Of a stretch of DNA of 51,569 nucleotides, positions 30,310-39,115 are shown piece by piece (position 1 is the first letter of the stretch; each line of letters opens with the position of its first letter). The stretch covers positions 1-51,569 of the forward strand of contig NZ_LZKU01000214.1 of NCBI RefSeq assembly GCF_001672975.1, given 5' to 3'. A program made the translations under genes and the position numbers. Below the pieces are notes generated by a model that was not told where the DNA came from, did not search any database, and worked only from the letters and a program-made list of their open reading frames with translations. This DNA comes from Mycobacterium sp. 1465703.0 (GTDB lineage: Bacteria > Actinomycetota > Actinomycetes > Mycobacteriales > Mycobacteriaceae).

Positions 30310-33018
30310 TCACCCCGTTCGGGGGTGATCATCGCTCCCATAATCGAACGCCCCGCTGGCGCGGCGGGCCAACAACTCGCTTCGTACGAACGGTTCTCGG
30401 CTTGTCAGGTGGATGAGTTGGTCACGATTGTTAATACCGAGCTTGCTGAAGAGACGATAGAGGTGTCCTTCCACCGTCCGCACCGACAGGACCAACCGGT
30501 CGGCGATCTCGCGGTTGGACAAGCCGGCCGCCACCAGCATCACGATCTGGCGTTCTCGGCCGCTGAACGGAAGCGGGCGCGCCGCGGCCTCGACCGCCGG
30601 CGTCCGCAACTCGCACTGGCTGGCCAAAGCGTGTGCCCGGGTGGACGACTCGAACTTGTCACCACGGTCGCCCCGGCGGCTATGTTCGCTGGCCGCCTGA
30701 GCCCATGCGTCGGCGGCGAAAGCCGACGCGCCCAAATCAGCGAACTGACGTGCCGCAGCATCGAGCAGAGCGCCGTCGTGTTGCGCCAGACCGCGGGCAT
30801 GATCGGCAACCGCCTCGGCCAACGCGGTGTTGAGGGTATCAGCGAGTTTCTCCAGCCGCGCGACCTGGGAACGGTCGCCGAAGCGGACGGCCGCATGGCG
30901 CGCCCGCATCTCCACGGCATGCATCCCGGCTGCCTGGGCGATCTTTGCGGCTTGGATCGCGTGCGCCTGAGCGGCCGTGGAGTCACCGGCGGCTGCCCGC
31001 TCCCAGGCCCGGGCGAGCTCGAGTTCCGGCAAGAACACCGCAACGTGCGGTCCATACGCTTTCTCGGCCCGCCGCAACGCCGCACCGGCCGCCGTACTGT
31101 CCCCACGCGCCCCCTCGGCCTGGGCATGCAGGGCGGCCACCACCAGCAACCACGGCGACGGAAAACCCTGGGCGAATACCGCGACTGCGTTGGTGAACAC
31201 AGCACACGCTGACGGCAGCTCGCCGCGGGCGATCTGCACGAACCCGAGCATCGCGTCCACCATGGCCTCCGCGGTAAGCAGGCCCGCAGCCATTGCGGCA
31301 TAACGCTTGTAGATCCGTTCGGCCGCTGCAAAATCGCCGGCGGCCGTTGCGGCCATGATCTCGGTAAGGCCGATGTTGAATCGATGCGGTCCCAATCCGC
31401 ACAGCTCAGCCGCACGCACCCCGACGTCGGCTATGCGGCGAACGTCCGAATACCGCCCGGCCGCGGCCAACGCACCACATGTCGGGAAAACCGCCCACAC
31501 GGTCGCTGTCGGTACGTCGGACTCACACAAGGCCGGCCCGAGTTCAATCGTCGTCTCAATGTCGCCACGGAAGTACCCGATGGACACCTCGAGCGCATTG
31601 ATCAGACGGAGACCCGACTCCGACGCGACACGCTTTTTCACGTCGTCGAGTACCTCGACGGCAGCTTCAACGTCCCCGCAGCCCCAGTACAAGTTGGCAG
31701 CGCGCAGACAGCCCCACCGCGCGATCATGGACTCGTCGTCGCCACCGGGTTCGGCGTCGAGAAGGATAGCCTCGGCCTCGTCGCTGCGGCCCTGCCAACT
31801 CACCGCCTCGGCAAGCACCATTGCGGCCCGCAGACCGGCGCCACGATCGACCGCGAACCTCGCCAGCTCTTCGCCCAGTCCCACATTCGACATGGCCAAT
31901 GCGTCCACCGCCGCCTGGATAACCGCATCGAGGTCGGGCTCCAGGTCGCTACGCATCATGAACTGGGCCAACCGGATTCGGCGCTGCGGGTCGGACAACC
32001 TCAGGACCAGCCCGCCTGCCCGCTCGTGTTTCTGGAGAGCCCGCGCCAATTTGCCGTTGAGTTGCCGGGAGCGCACCATGCCGGCGCGCCGCGTCGCTGC
32101 TTCGCCGAGCATCGGGTGATTCAACTGCGCCAGGGTGTGGGATCCGTCGGCGACCAACTGGATCACACCACGGCGCTCCAGGTTCGCTACCGCGTCGGCA
32201 TCGCAGATGTCACGCAGGATTTCCCATCCCAGCAACTCACTGGTGGCCAACACCTCCACGACCTCCAGCTCCGCGGGGGTAAGGGAGCGCAGCTGAAACT
32301 CCAGCACATCGTAGAGTTCGCGGTCGGCACGCAGCGGGCCCCGAAGGTACCAGCCGTCCTTCGTGTGGATCAAAGCCCCATTGACCCGGCCCGCGGCCAG
32401 AAAACCACGCAGTAGCAAGGGATTTCCCGCGCTACGCTCGAATAGCTCATCAACCAGTCCAGAGTCCACCGGGCCACCGAGCACGGCGCCCGCCAGTAAC
32501 TCGGTCTGATTCCGAGTGAAGGGATCGACGTGAATCGTCAACAGCAGCCGCTCTTTCAACAACGCTGTCACCGCATCCAGCACCGGCTCACCCGAGCGGA
32601 TCGTCACGATCAACCGCGCACTGCGGCTCGCCGCAAGCTGATTGACCAGAGTGGCCGACAACGGATCGAGTAGCTGCGCGTCGTCGACCACCACCACCAG
32701 ATTTTTGTCTCGGCCGAGGGTGTCATGCGCCGCGGCGAGCATCACCGCCGGTTCGTGCGCCACCCCAAGACTCACCGCCCGGGAAAACGCACCGAGCGGC
32801 ACCGCGCCACCGGTTCGAGTGCCCAACGCGAATCGCACCGTTCGCCCCGCGGACTCAACCGTCTTGGCCAGTAGGCGGGCCAGCGTCGACTTGCCCACCC
32901 CACTGTCACCAACCAACGCCACGCCGTGAAACTCACCGTTGCCGAGCGCCGCCAGCGACTGCCGCAACTCTTCCTCACGCCCGACGACGGGCCACGCCGA
33001 ACCGACTTCCCCCGACAC
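30310..33018 (-). CDS. LAL-family LuxR-type transcriptional regulator 2
   Basis: 902 residues, roughly three-quarters identical by eye to the downstream regulator and with the same plan: Walker A ([11 protein letters not shown]), Walker B ([12 protein letters not shown]), helical middle, and C-terminal LuxR helix-turn-helix ([41 protein letters not shown]). GTG start at 33018 preceded by AGGGA. It has a 20-residue basic tail beyond the HTH that differs from its paralogue. The pair looks like a tandem duplication that has diverged. It lies at the head of the minus-strand island and is likely to activate it. Confidence 0.9.
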   Translation of the reverse strand: MSGEVGSAWPVVGREEELRQSLAALGNGEFHGVALVGDSGVGKSTLARLLAKTVESAGRTVRFALGTRTGGAVPLGAFSRAVSLGVAHEPAVMLAAAHDTLGRDKNLVVVVDDAQLLDPLSATLVNQLAASRSARLIVTIRSGEPVLDAVTALLKERLLLTIHVDPFTRNQTELLAGAVLGGPVDSGLVDELFERSAGNPLLLRGFLAAGRVNGALIHTKDGWYLRGPLRADRELYDVLEFQLRSLTPAELEVVEVLATSELLGWEILRDICDADAVANLERRGVIQLVADGSHTLAQLNHPMLGEAATRRAGMVRSRQLNGKLARALQKHERAGGLVLRLSDPQRRIRLAQFMMRSDLEPDLDAVIQAAVDALAMSNVGLGEELARFAVDRGAGLRAAMVLAEAVSWQGRSDEAEAILLDAEPGGDDESMIARWGCLRAANLYWGCGDVEAAVEVLDDVKKRVASESGLRLINALEVSIGYFRGDIETTIELGPALCESDVPTATVWAVFPTCGALAAAGRYSDVRRIADVGVRAAELCGLGPHRFNIGLTEIMAATAAGDFAAAERIYKRYAAMAAGLLTAEAMVDAMLGFVQIARGELPSACAVFTNAVAVFAQGFPSPWLLVVAALHAQAEGARGDSTAAGAALRRAEKAYGPHVAVFLPELELARAWERAAAGDSTAAQAHAIQAAKIAQAAGMHAVEMRARHAAVRFGDRSQVARLEKLADTLNTALAEAVADHARGLAQHDGALLDAAARQFADLGASAFAADAWAQAASEHSRRGDRGDKFESSTRAHALASQCELRTPAVEAAARPLPFSGRERQIVMLVAAGLSNREIADRLVLSVRTVEGHLYRLFSKLGINNRDQLIHLTSREPFVRSELLARRASGAFDYGSDDHPRTG

Positions 33019-33033
33019 CTGACATCCCTAGCT

Positions 33034-33237
33034 TTAGAGAGGACGCATCCGTGCCGTGGCGTTTGCCAGGGCCAGGCACGTACCGCGTGGGTTGCGTCCG
33101 AGATTGTGGATGGGCCGACGACGGGCCCGAGCGATTGCGGCCGCACCGAATCCTGGCGGCACACTGCGGTAGCGACTTTGCGGTCGGCGCGGCAGCCTGC
33201 CCACTAACTGCCGCGCTGGCCCGCTCGTCGTATCCAC
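33034..33237 (-). CDS. Possible small basic protein upstream of luxR2
   Basis: A 67-residue frame from GTG 33237, preceded by a strong ribosome-binding site (AAGGAGAG, seven bases before GTG). It ends 15 bases before the luxR2 start. The product is Arg-rich (for example RLPRRPQSRYR and ARARRRPIHN) with no family I recognise. It may be a real small protein, a leader peptide coupled to luxR2, or chance. The A+T-rich stretch upstream (about 33,255-33,295, with TATATTTTCGATAAAT) could hold its promoter. Confidence 0.35.
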   Translation of the reverse strand: MDTTSGPARQLVGRLPRRPQSRYRSVPPGFGAAAIARARRRPIHNLGRNPRGTCLALANATARMRPL

Positions 33238-34056
33238 CGGATCTCTCTCCTTCTGCAGACCGGTATTTATCGAAAATATACCCCTACCTTCAGGCGGCAG
33301 CAAACGTTAGTGGATCGGCCCAGTTTCGACACACGTGTCAATTACTGCAATAGCTGTACAGCTGTTTCATAGAATCTCCAGTCAAGTCGCCGAAATTTTG
33401 CTCAGCAAACGATCAAGTCCTGCGTGGCGAGGCCCAACGAGCGCGCCGGCAGGGGCGTCCCGGGTGGCCCTGAGCTGTGGTTAGGCAACCTAGTCAACGC
33501 TATCCACAAGATCCGCCGTTGCCGAAGACAAATCTTTCAATTGCGTTTCTGGGTGAATTCATTACATTTTTTCACGTTACGGTAAAACCGATGATAAATA
33601 TGAATTTGAGCTTCCGAATGCTTAAGTCTTATGCCGTCTTGGCCAAACTTATTAAGCCTCGGCTCAGCAATTAAATAAGTATGCGGGCGTAGCCGGCAAA
33701 CCATTCATGGGCAAGCATCCACTGCGCGAGCGCGGGCCGGGCGCAGTCGTGTTTGCACTGCGTTGCTCGCCGATGTGCCGCGGTCGTGGAGGCAGAGCGT
33801 CGAGCACAGCCGTCACGCTGACCCGTCACCAGCTCGTCTGTACGCCATTCGTTTCAGCCGGAAGCGTTAACCAGTAGGCGTGCTTGCAAAAGACAATATG
33901 TTCAGTTAAGTGTCGGATATCCGGTCTAAAGGTATCGTTTCGCAGGGTTTTAGCGTAGATACAGTCCGTGAATTCCAGCCGGCATCAGTTAAAACGCGAA
34001 TAGCGGTCCTGTAACATGAGTACATACGGGTAGCGTCCGCATGAAACGAGAGTGCA
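33238..34056. other. Intergenic region with palindromes and an A+T-rich tract
   Basis: 819 bases without a supportable gene, between the island and the XRE unit. It holds a perfect 12-bp palindrome AGCTGTACAGCT (33352-33363), an ACACGTGT palindrome about 20 bases away next to TTGACA on the minus strand, and an A+T-rich tract (about 33,520-33,690) quite unlike the flanks. Divergent promoters for the small ORF/luxR2 (minus) and the XRE gene (plus) must lie here. A 65-codon open frame at 33477 has no support. Confidence 0.5.
33352..33363. promoter_or_regulatory. Perfect 12-bp palindrome AGCTGTACAGCT
   Basis: Located about 115 bases upstream of the small ORF and 330 bases upstream of luxR2, close to TTGACA on the minus strand. 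A dyad of this size is a plausible operator; the protein that binds it is unknown. Confidence 0.4.
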
Positions 34057-34536
34057 TTGGAAGCCGATGGCGTACGGGCCGAAGAACCGGATCGTGGCGA
34101 GCTGGCATTCCGCCTCAACAAACTTTTCGAGCTCATGCGGAAGGCAGGCACGCCTGCGCTGTCCAACGCGGCGGCTGCGGCGGCCATCACCAGCAAAACC
34201 GGCGTTCCGATCAGCCCGGCTTACCTCTGGCAGCTCAGAAGCGGGATCAAAACCAACCCCACGGTCGCGCATCTGAGGGCGATCGCCGATTTTTTCGGGG
34301 TGCCGCCCTCCTATCTGGTCGATCGCGCCACCGATCCGGCCCTCGATGCGCAACTGAATCTTCTGCACGCACTGCGTGACAGCGGTGTGCGTGATCTGGC
34401 CGCGCGTGCGTCCGGCCTGACTCCGCAGGCCCTCAACAGCCTGGCGGCAATCGTCGATCACCTCCGCGAACTTGAACGGTTACCCCCGGTATCCCCTCGA
34501 AGAGATGACGAAGCCGATGGCGGTCTCGAACGCTGA
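34057..34536 (+). CDS. EspR-like XRE-family DNA-binding regulator
   Basis: 159 residues. The region from about residue 22 (LNKLFELM) resembles the mycobacterial nucleoid regulator EspR: a helix-turn-helix with ISPAYLWQLRSG-IKTNPTVAHLRAIADFFGV, then YLVDRATDPALDAQ and a C-terminal helical segment (GVRDLAARASGL) that in EspR mediates dimerisation. The start is taken at TTG 34057, preceded by GAGAG. Its 3' end overlaps the metallopeptidase-like gene, and a membrane protein follows, forming a three-gene unit I recall as recurrent in actinobacteria. It is probably the DNA-binding partner of that unit and not specific to the NRPS island. Confidence 0.8.
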   Translation: MEADGVRAEEPDRGELAFRLNKLFELMRKAGTPALSNAAAAAAITSKTGVPISPAYLWQLRSGIKTNPTVAHLRAIADFFGVPPSYLVDRATDPALDAQLNLLHALRDSGVRDLAARASGLTPQALNSLAAIVDHLRELERLPPVSPRRDDEADGGLER

Positions 34537-35017
34537 CATACTCGCGCTGACGCGCACGCTGCCGATCCCGGTGCCGTGGGACCGCAATGTTTTCGTGGAG
34601 AACTTGGGCCACATGCGCCGCCGGCCGATCAGGCTGATCCCGACAGACACCGCGGCATTGGCGGATAGCCCGTGCGGAGTGTGGCTGGCCTGCGATGACG
34701 AAGACTTGATCCTGCACGAGATCGGGACCACCGACTACCACATCGACCAGATCGTCGGTCACGAGATCGGGCATATCCTGCTGGGCCATGGCCAAATCGG
34801 CGGCCACAGCTTCGATGAGGAGCAGGAACGCAAGGTCTCCCGCCAGGCCCTGCCGGATATCGATCCCGACGTGGTGCGCGCTGTCTTGGGACGCAGTGAC
34901 TACGCGAGTGATCAGGAGCGCGATGCCGAGATGTTCGCTTCCCTGCTGATGATCGCGGCCGCCGAAGCCGCCGAGCGTCGCTCCATGATGCGTAGCGCCT
35001 TCTTCCGCCGCCAGTGA
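34505..35017 (+). CDS. ImmA/IrrE-like metallopeptidase-domain protein
   Basis: About 170 residues with a clear zinc-binding HEIGH motif near the middle (IVGHEIGHILLGHG) and downstream acidic residues (DQERDAEMFASLLM) resembling the third-ligand region of ImmA/IrrE proteins. Proteins of this type typically cleave or inactivate a partnered XRE repressor, which fits its position directly after the XRE gene. ATG 34505 is preferred; the frame is open to 34472 and another ATG is at 34517. It overlaps the XRE gene by 32 bases, and its stop overlaps the next start (GTGA). Confidence 0.72.
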   Translation: MTKPMAVSNADILALTRTLPIPVPWDRNVFVENLGHMRRRPIRLIPTDTAALADSPCGVWLACDDEDLILHEIGTTDYHIDQIVGHEIGHILLGHGQIGGHSFDEEQERKVSRQALPDIDPDVVRAVLGRSDYASDQERDAEMFASLLMIAAAEAAERRSMMRSAFFRRQ

Positions 35018-36225
35018 CCTCGACGGTCCCGGGTTTCATCGCCTGGCCCGTGATCGCGGTCATGGCGATCCTGCTCGCGGCGCGATTCCGGTGGTGCAGG
35101 GCCAACCTCTACCAGACCTACTTCAACAATGTGATGGCATGGCTGCTGCTGGCGCAGCTGTTGCGTGAGCGCCGAGTGGAAGCGGTGCTGTCCGGAAGCT
35201 CGCTGATGACTGTTACGACGGCCCAGCAATTATCTTGCGCGGCAATGATTTTGGCGTGCGGCGAACTAATCGGATTCACCATGCTGTGGAACCGGATCTC
35301 GCCGGAGGAAACGCGCCGCAGTCACCGCTATTACCGCGTGCTCGCCGTCGCCTTGTGCGTGGCATTCCTGGCCGCGGGCACCCGTGCTCGCGACGCCGGG
35401 CAGCCGCTCGAGGTGTCCGGCGGCTGGGACGCGGTCTTGGCGTTGAGCTTCTACCTGACGACCTTGGTCATCATGCTGGCGCGGATGATGTGGATGTTCG
35501 GCTCCGAGCTGAGGAAAGCCACCGACAAGCGCGAACTACTGCTCGCCGCTGCCGGGGTCCTCTCTGTGGTCGTGGTCGCAGCGGCCTGCCTGGAGGCACT
35601 GGTTTTGGCGGTGACCGACCAGCTCGGCTGGACCCATACCGTGCAGTTCCGGCTACGGGTGCACGGATCGGAGTTCTTGTGGATGGCGGTGGTCCTCTAT
35701 CTGTTCGGCGCCGTTCCGCTCGCCGTCAGGCTGCATTCCTACCTCGGGCTGGACCGCGTCAGCCGCACCTGGAAGAGTCTGCAGCCACTGCGGTTGGGCA
35801 TGACAGCCGTGGTCCCGGAAAGCAGTTTCCATGTCGACCACGGCCGCTACCGATTCCAAAAGACCACCCTGCAGCTGCATCAGACCGTCATCGAAATCCG
35901 CGACGCGATATTGCAGCTGCGCCACTATGTCGGTGGCACCGCCCCGCACGAGCTGGCTCACTTCCTGCGGGTGAACTCCGTGCCGGCCCACGAACAGAGC
36001 TCGGCGACGCACGCCTTCCAGCTGGCACATGCCGCCAGAGCCAAGATCGCCGGGCACACACCACAGACACCCGATAAGGCCCTAGTGGTGGACTCCCGAT
36101 CAACAAGCCTCTACGAGGAAGCCGCCGACCTGTTGGCACTGGCGAAATGGTGGACGCCCGCTGTGGCAGCCGCCGGACCGGCCGCCCCGGACGAACCCCA
36201 CATCGGAACCAGCCTGCCGGCCTGA
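35014..36225 (+). CDS. MAB_1171c-type multi-pass membrane protein
   Basis: 403 residues. The first ~240 contain about six or seven hydrophobic segments (for example PGFIAWPVIAVMAILLAA, VLAVALCVAFLAAG and LLAAAGVLSVVVVAAACLEALVL). A soluble C-terminal part of about 150 residues follows. This matches a family annotated as MAB_1171c putative transporter; no transport substrate is known to me. GTG start overlaps the preceding stop, so translation is coupled. The XRE / ImmA-like / membrane triad suggests a stress- or membrane-sensing circuit in which the metallopeptidase relieves the repressor. Confidence 0.75.
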   Translation: MTSTVPGFIAWPVIAVMAILLAARFRWCRANLYQTYFNNVMAWLLLAQLLRERRVEAVLSGSSLMTVTTAQQLSCAAMILACGELIGFTMLWNRISPEETRRSHRYYRVLAVALCVAFLAAGTRARDAGQPLEVSGGWDAVLALSFYLTTLVIMLARMMWMFGSELRKATDKRELLLAAAGVLSVVVVAAACLEALVLAVTDQLGWTHTVQFRLRVHGSEFLWMAVVLYLFGAVPLAVRLHSYLGLDRVSRTWKSLQPLRLGMTAVVPESSFHVDHGRYRFQKTTLQLHQTVIEIRDAILQLRHYVGGTAPHELAHFLRVNSVPAHEQSSATHAFQLAHAARAKIAGHTPQTPDKALVVDSRSTSLYEEAADLLALAKWWTPAVAAAGPAAPDEPHIGTSLPA

Positions 36226-36248
36226 CCGGGAACGGCTCGCCGCGGCGA

Positions 36249-37484
36249 TTACAGGGCCACTCCCAGTAGAGCATCGATCGCGGTTGCCACCAGTTTGGGC
36301 GCCTCGGCGTCATGGCCACCGTATTCCAGCGCGTCGGTAGTCCAACCATCAAGGGCAGCAAGCGCTTTCGGAGTATTGAGGTCGTCGGCCAAGTATTGGC
36401 GCAGCCGAGCGATCACGTCGGCGGCGTCCGGACCGGCCGGCAGCGCGGTCGCACGACGCCAGCGGTGCAGCCGGGCGATGGACTCGTCGAGCAGCTGCTC
36501 GGTCCAATGCCGATCCGCGCGGTAATGCCCGGCCAGCAGCCCCAGCCGGATGGCCGCCGATTCGACGCCCCGGGCGCGCAACTGTGACACCAGCACCAGG
36601 TTGCCGCGGCTCTTGGACATCTTGTGCCCGTCCCAGCCGATCATCCCGGCGTGCACATAGTGCCGCGCGAATCTTCGCTCGCCGCGCACACATTCGGCGT
36701 GCGCGGCGGTGAATTCGTGGTGGGGGAAGATCAGGTCGCTGCCCCCGCCCTGAATGTCCAAGCCGCTGCCGATGCGGCTGAGCGCGATCGCCGCGCACTC
36801 GACGTGCCAGCCCGGCCGGCCAGAGCCGAACGGCGACGGCCAACTGGGCTCCCCGGGCCGTGCGGCCCGCCATAGCAGGGCGTCGAGCTCGTCGGTCTTT
36901 CCGGGCCGCTGCGGGTCGCCGCCGCGCTCGGCGAACAGCCGCAGCATCGTGTCACGGTCATAGCCGGACTCGTAGCCGAACTGCGGCGTGGCGTCGGCGC
37001 GGTAGTAGACGTCCGGGTATTCGCCGTCGACGACGTAGGCCGCGCCGGAGGCGAGCATCTTCTCGACGAGTTCGACGACCTCGGCGATCGCCTCGGTCAC
37101 GCCGACGTACTCGCGGGGAGCCAGGATGCGCAGCGCCGCCATGTCTTCGCGGTACAGCGACACTTCACGCTCGGCCAAGTCGCGCCAGTCGATGCCGTCG
37201 CGTTCGGCACGCTCCAACAGCGGGTCGTCCACGTCGGTGATGTTCTGCACGTAGTGGACTTCGTGGCCGAGGTCCAGCCACTGCCGGTAGATCAGATCGA
37301 ACGCCAGATAGGTTGCCGCGTGGCCCAGGTGGGTCGCGTCGTAGGGGGTGATGCCGCAGACATACATCGTGGCGGTCGGTCCGGCCGCCACGGGACGCAC
37401 CTGCCGGTCCGACGTGTCATACAGCCGAAGCTCTGGGCCGCGTCCCGACAGCACGGGAACTGGTGGGGAAGACCACGACTGCAT
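36249..37484 (-). CDS. mshC: Cysteine:1-D-myo-inosityl 2-amino-2-deoxy-alpha-D-glucopyranoside ligase (mycothiol synthesis)
   Basis: 411 residues, close to the usual MshC length. It joins Cys to GlcN-Ins using ATP in mycothiol biosynthesis. Seen: the class I synthetase HIGH-type motif (THLGHA), zinc/cysteine-binding [29 protein letters not shown] and the KMSKS loop (HKMSKSRGN). The MshC versus CysS choice rests on actinobacterial context (cysQ next door, as in M. tuberculosis Rv2130c-Rv2131c) and the N-terminal MQSWSSP segment. ATG 37484 is chosen over the longer frame because that segment is the conserved start. It marks the return to the conserved mycobacterial core and is convergent with the membrane-protein gene. 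Confidence 0.95.
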   Translation of the reverse strand: MQSWSSPPVPVLSGRGPELRLYDTSDRQVRPVAAGPTATMYVCGITPYDATHLGHAATYLAFDLIYRQWLDLGHEVHYVQNITDVDDPLLERAERDGIDWRDLAEREVSLYREDMAALRILAPREYVGVTEAIAEVVELVEKMLASGAAYVVDGEYPDVYYRADATPQFGYESGYDRDTMLRLFAERGGDPQRPGKTDELDALLWRAARPGEPSWPSPFGSGRPGWHVECAAIALSRIGSGLDIQGGGSDLIFPHHEFTAAHAECVRGERRFARHYVHAGMIGWDGHKMSKSRGNLVLVSQLRARGVESAAIRLGLLAGHYRADRHWTEQLLDESIARLHRWRRATALPAGPDAADVIARLRQYLADDLNTPKALAALDGWTTDALEYGGHDAEAPKLVATAIDALLGVAL

Positions 37485-37631
37485 GGAGTCGACTCTAGGC
37501 GCGGCTCTGAGGCGCGGCTGACTCACCCGCGCCTTGCCCCAGCGGACGCTATATCGTCACGGCGCGATTCGTGATTTGCTAAGTCCGGTATTGAGCAAAG
37601 TCGCGCAACGTCGACGAGCGAGGTGGTTGCG

Positions 37632-38187
37632 ATGTCGACCGGTACAACCGACCGAGCAGACACCGCGGGCCCGGCCAAGCAGCAAGAAGTCGTGGTCAGA
37701 TGCCCGGCGACAGCACAGGTTGTCGGCGCCGTCCCCATCTCGGCCGCCGCCGAAGTCGAGGCGGTCGCCGCCCGGTTGCGGAAGGCCCAACGGCTGTGGC
37801 AGCAAATGGGTGTCGGCGGCCGGTCGCGGTGGCTGGGCAAGTGGCGGGACTGGATGCTGGATCACCGCGACGAGCTGTTGACACCGTTGCAACTCGAAAC
37901 CGGCAAGTCCTGGGGCGACACCGGTGTGGAGATCGCCGCACTGCAGATCATCAACTACTGGATCGACAACGCCGCCGATTTCCTGGCCGACCAGACGGTG
38001 CGCCCCTATAGCGCCTTCAACGCGGGCAAAAAGCTGACGCTGGTCCATCGTGGCCGATCGGGTCGCGATGAAAAAGGAACTGCTCTGGTACCCCTACAGC
38101 CGCAAGAAGGGCAGCCTCATGGAGAACATGATCCGGGTGCTCTCGGCGAAAGACTGGCGGCGTCGATTGGGCCGGCGACCGCTCTGA
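37632..38187 (+). pseudogene. Aldehyde dehydrogenase (succinate-semialdehyde-type) with a large internal deletion
   Basis: An intact start (ATG 37632 after GAGGTGG) gives about 140 residues of ALDH N terminus ending KKLTLVHR, the point just before the conserved NAD-binding fold begins. The DNA then jumps to a C-terminal tail in another frame: VADRVAMKKELLWYPYS, continuing KKGSLMENMIRVL to DWRRRLGRRPL and TGA at 38185. The central ~330 residues, including the catalytic Cys and Glu, are missing and the junction is out of frame. The tail stops three bases before the cysQ stop codon. M. tuberculosis has no such gene here as far as I recall. Confidence 0.82.
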
Positions 38188-38190
38188 GCG

Positions 38191-38982
38191 CTACCCGCCG
38201 CGGATGGCGCTCAGCAGGATGGGCGCCAGTTCGGCGCGACACATCACGAAGTCGGGCAGATACGGGTCGAGTTGGTTGTAGCGCATCGGTGATCCGTCGA
38301 GCCGCGATGCGTGCATGCCGGCGGCCATCACCACCCCGGCCGGGGCCGCCGAATCCCATTCCCACTGGCCGCCGGCGTGGACGTAGGCGTCGACATCCCC
38401 CTCGATGATGGCCATCGCCTTCGCGCCGGCAGACCCGATCGCGACGGGCTGAATGGGCAGCGTCTGGCGCATCCGGTGCAGCACCGCGGGTGGACGGGTG
38501 GCGCTGACGGCGATGCGGATGGGTTCGGTGACGCCGACCCGCGCGGCGTCGGCGGTCACGGTGTCGCTGCGGTAGACGATGTTCCCGCGGGCCGGCAACG
38601 ACACCGCCGCATCGGTGATTTCGCGCTCGCCGTCGCTGGGGCGTTGCCATAGCGCGATGTGGACCGCCCAGTCGTCGCGGCCCGGGGTGGAAAACTCACG
38701 GGTGCCGTCCAGCGGATCGATGATCCACACCCGGTCGTGCTTGAGCCGGGACAGGTCGTCGTACGCCTCTTCGCTGAGCACCCCATCGCCGGGCCGTTCC
38801 GCGTGCAGCCGCCCCAGGATCAGCGCGTTCGCCAGACTGTCGCCCGCGTCGCCCAGCGCCCACGGATGGCCGAAGCCGACTTCATCGCGCACTTTCAGCA
38901 ACAACTCCCCCGCGTCGGCGGCGAGATCGGCGGCCAAAGCGGCATCAGAATCGTCTGCCAGCTCGTCCGCGCGGTTGCTCAC
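38191..38982 (-). CDS. cysQ: 3'-phosphoadenosine 5'-phosphate phosphatase (inositol monophosphatase family)
   Basis: 263 residues, close to the known mycobacterial CysQ. It hydrolyses PAP/PAPS, tuning sulfate assimilation; the family also acts on inositol phosphates. Seen: metal-binding [15 protein letters not shown] and [12 protein letters not shown], the standard IMPase triad. The frame is open to 39060, but GTG 38982 ([11 protein letters not shown]) fits the expected length. Its position next to mshC matches M. tuberculosis Rv2131c. Confidence 0.92.
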   Translation of the reverse strand: MSNRADELADDSDAALAADLAADAGELLLKVRDEVGFGHPWALGDAGDSLANALILGRLHAERPGDGVLSEEAYDDLSRLKHDRVWIIDPLDGTREFSTPGRDDWAVHIALWQRPSDGEREITDAAVSLPARGNIVYRSDTVTADAARVGVTEPIRIAVSATRPPAVLHRMRQTLPIQPVAIGSAGAKAMAIIEGDVDAYVHAGGQWEWDSAAPAGVVMAAGMHASRLDGSPMRYNQLDPYLPDFVMCRAELAPILLSAIRGG

Positions 38983-39066
38983 CGCCTCAGTATCGCCGAC
39001 GGCGCACCGCGGCCTAAATCGATGGCGGTCCGGCACGCCACCCGCACTGAGGGCAGCCACCCGACA

Positions 39067-39115
39067 CGCTTGCGATCGCCGCTAGAAGGCCGGCCAGGGA
39101 ATCGGGCGATGCCGG
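39067..39115 (-). repeat. Post-stop GGCGATCGCAAGCG repeat, copy 1
   Basis: On the minus strand the stop of the upstream gene region reads TAGCGGCGATCGCAAGCG, continuing GTCGGGTGG. A second copy abuts another stop at 41395. The repeat begins at the stop codon in both cases. GCGATCGC is itself an 8-bp palindrome. Confidence 0.5.

Noticed and set aside
30000..30341. 113-codon minus-strand frame between the regulators
   Set aside because: It covers the shared element and the hairpin and has no recognisable domain.
33477..33674. 65-codon plus-strand frame in the A+T-rich tract
   Set aside because: No ribosome-binding site or motif; codon composition simply follows the A+T-rich DNA.
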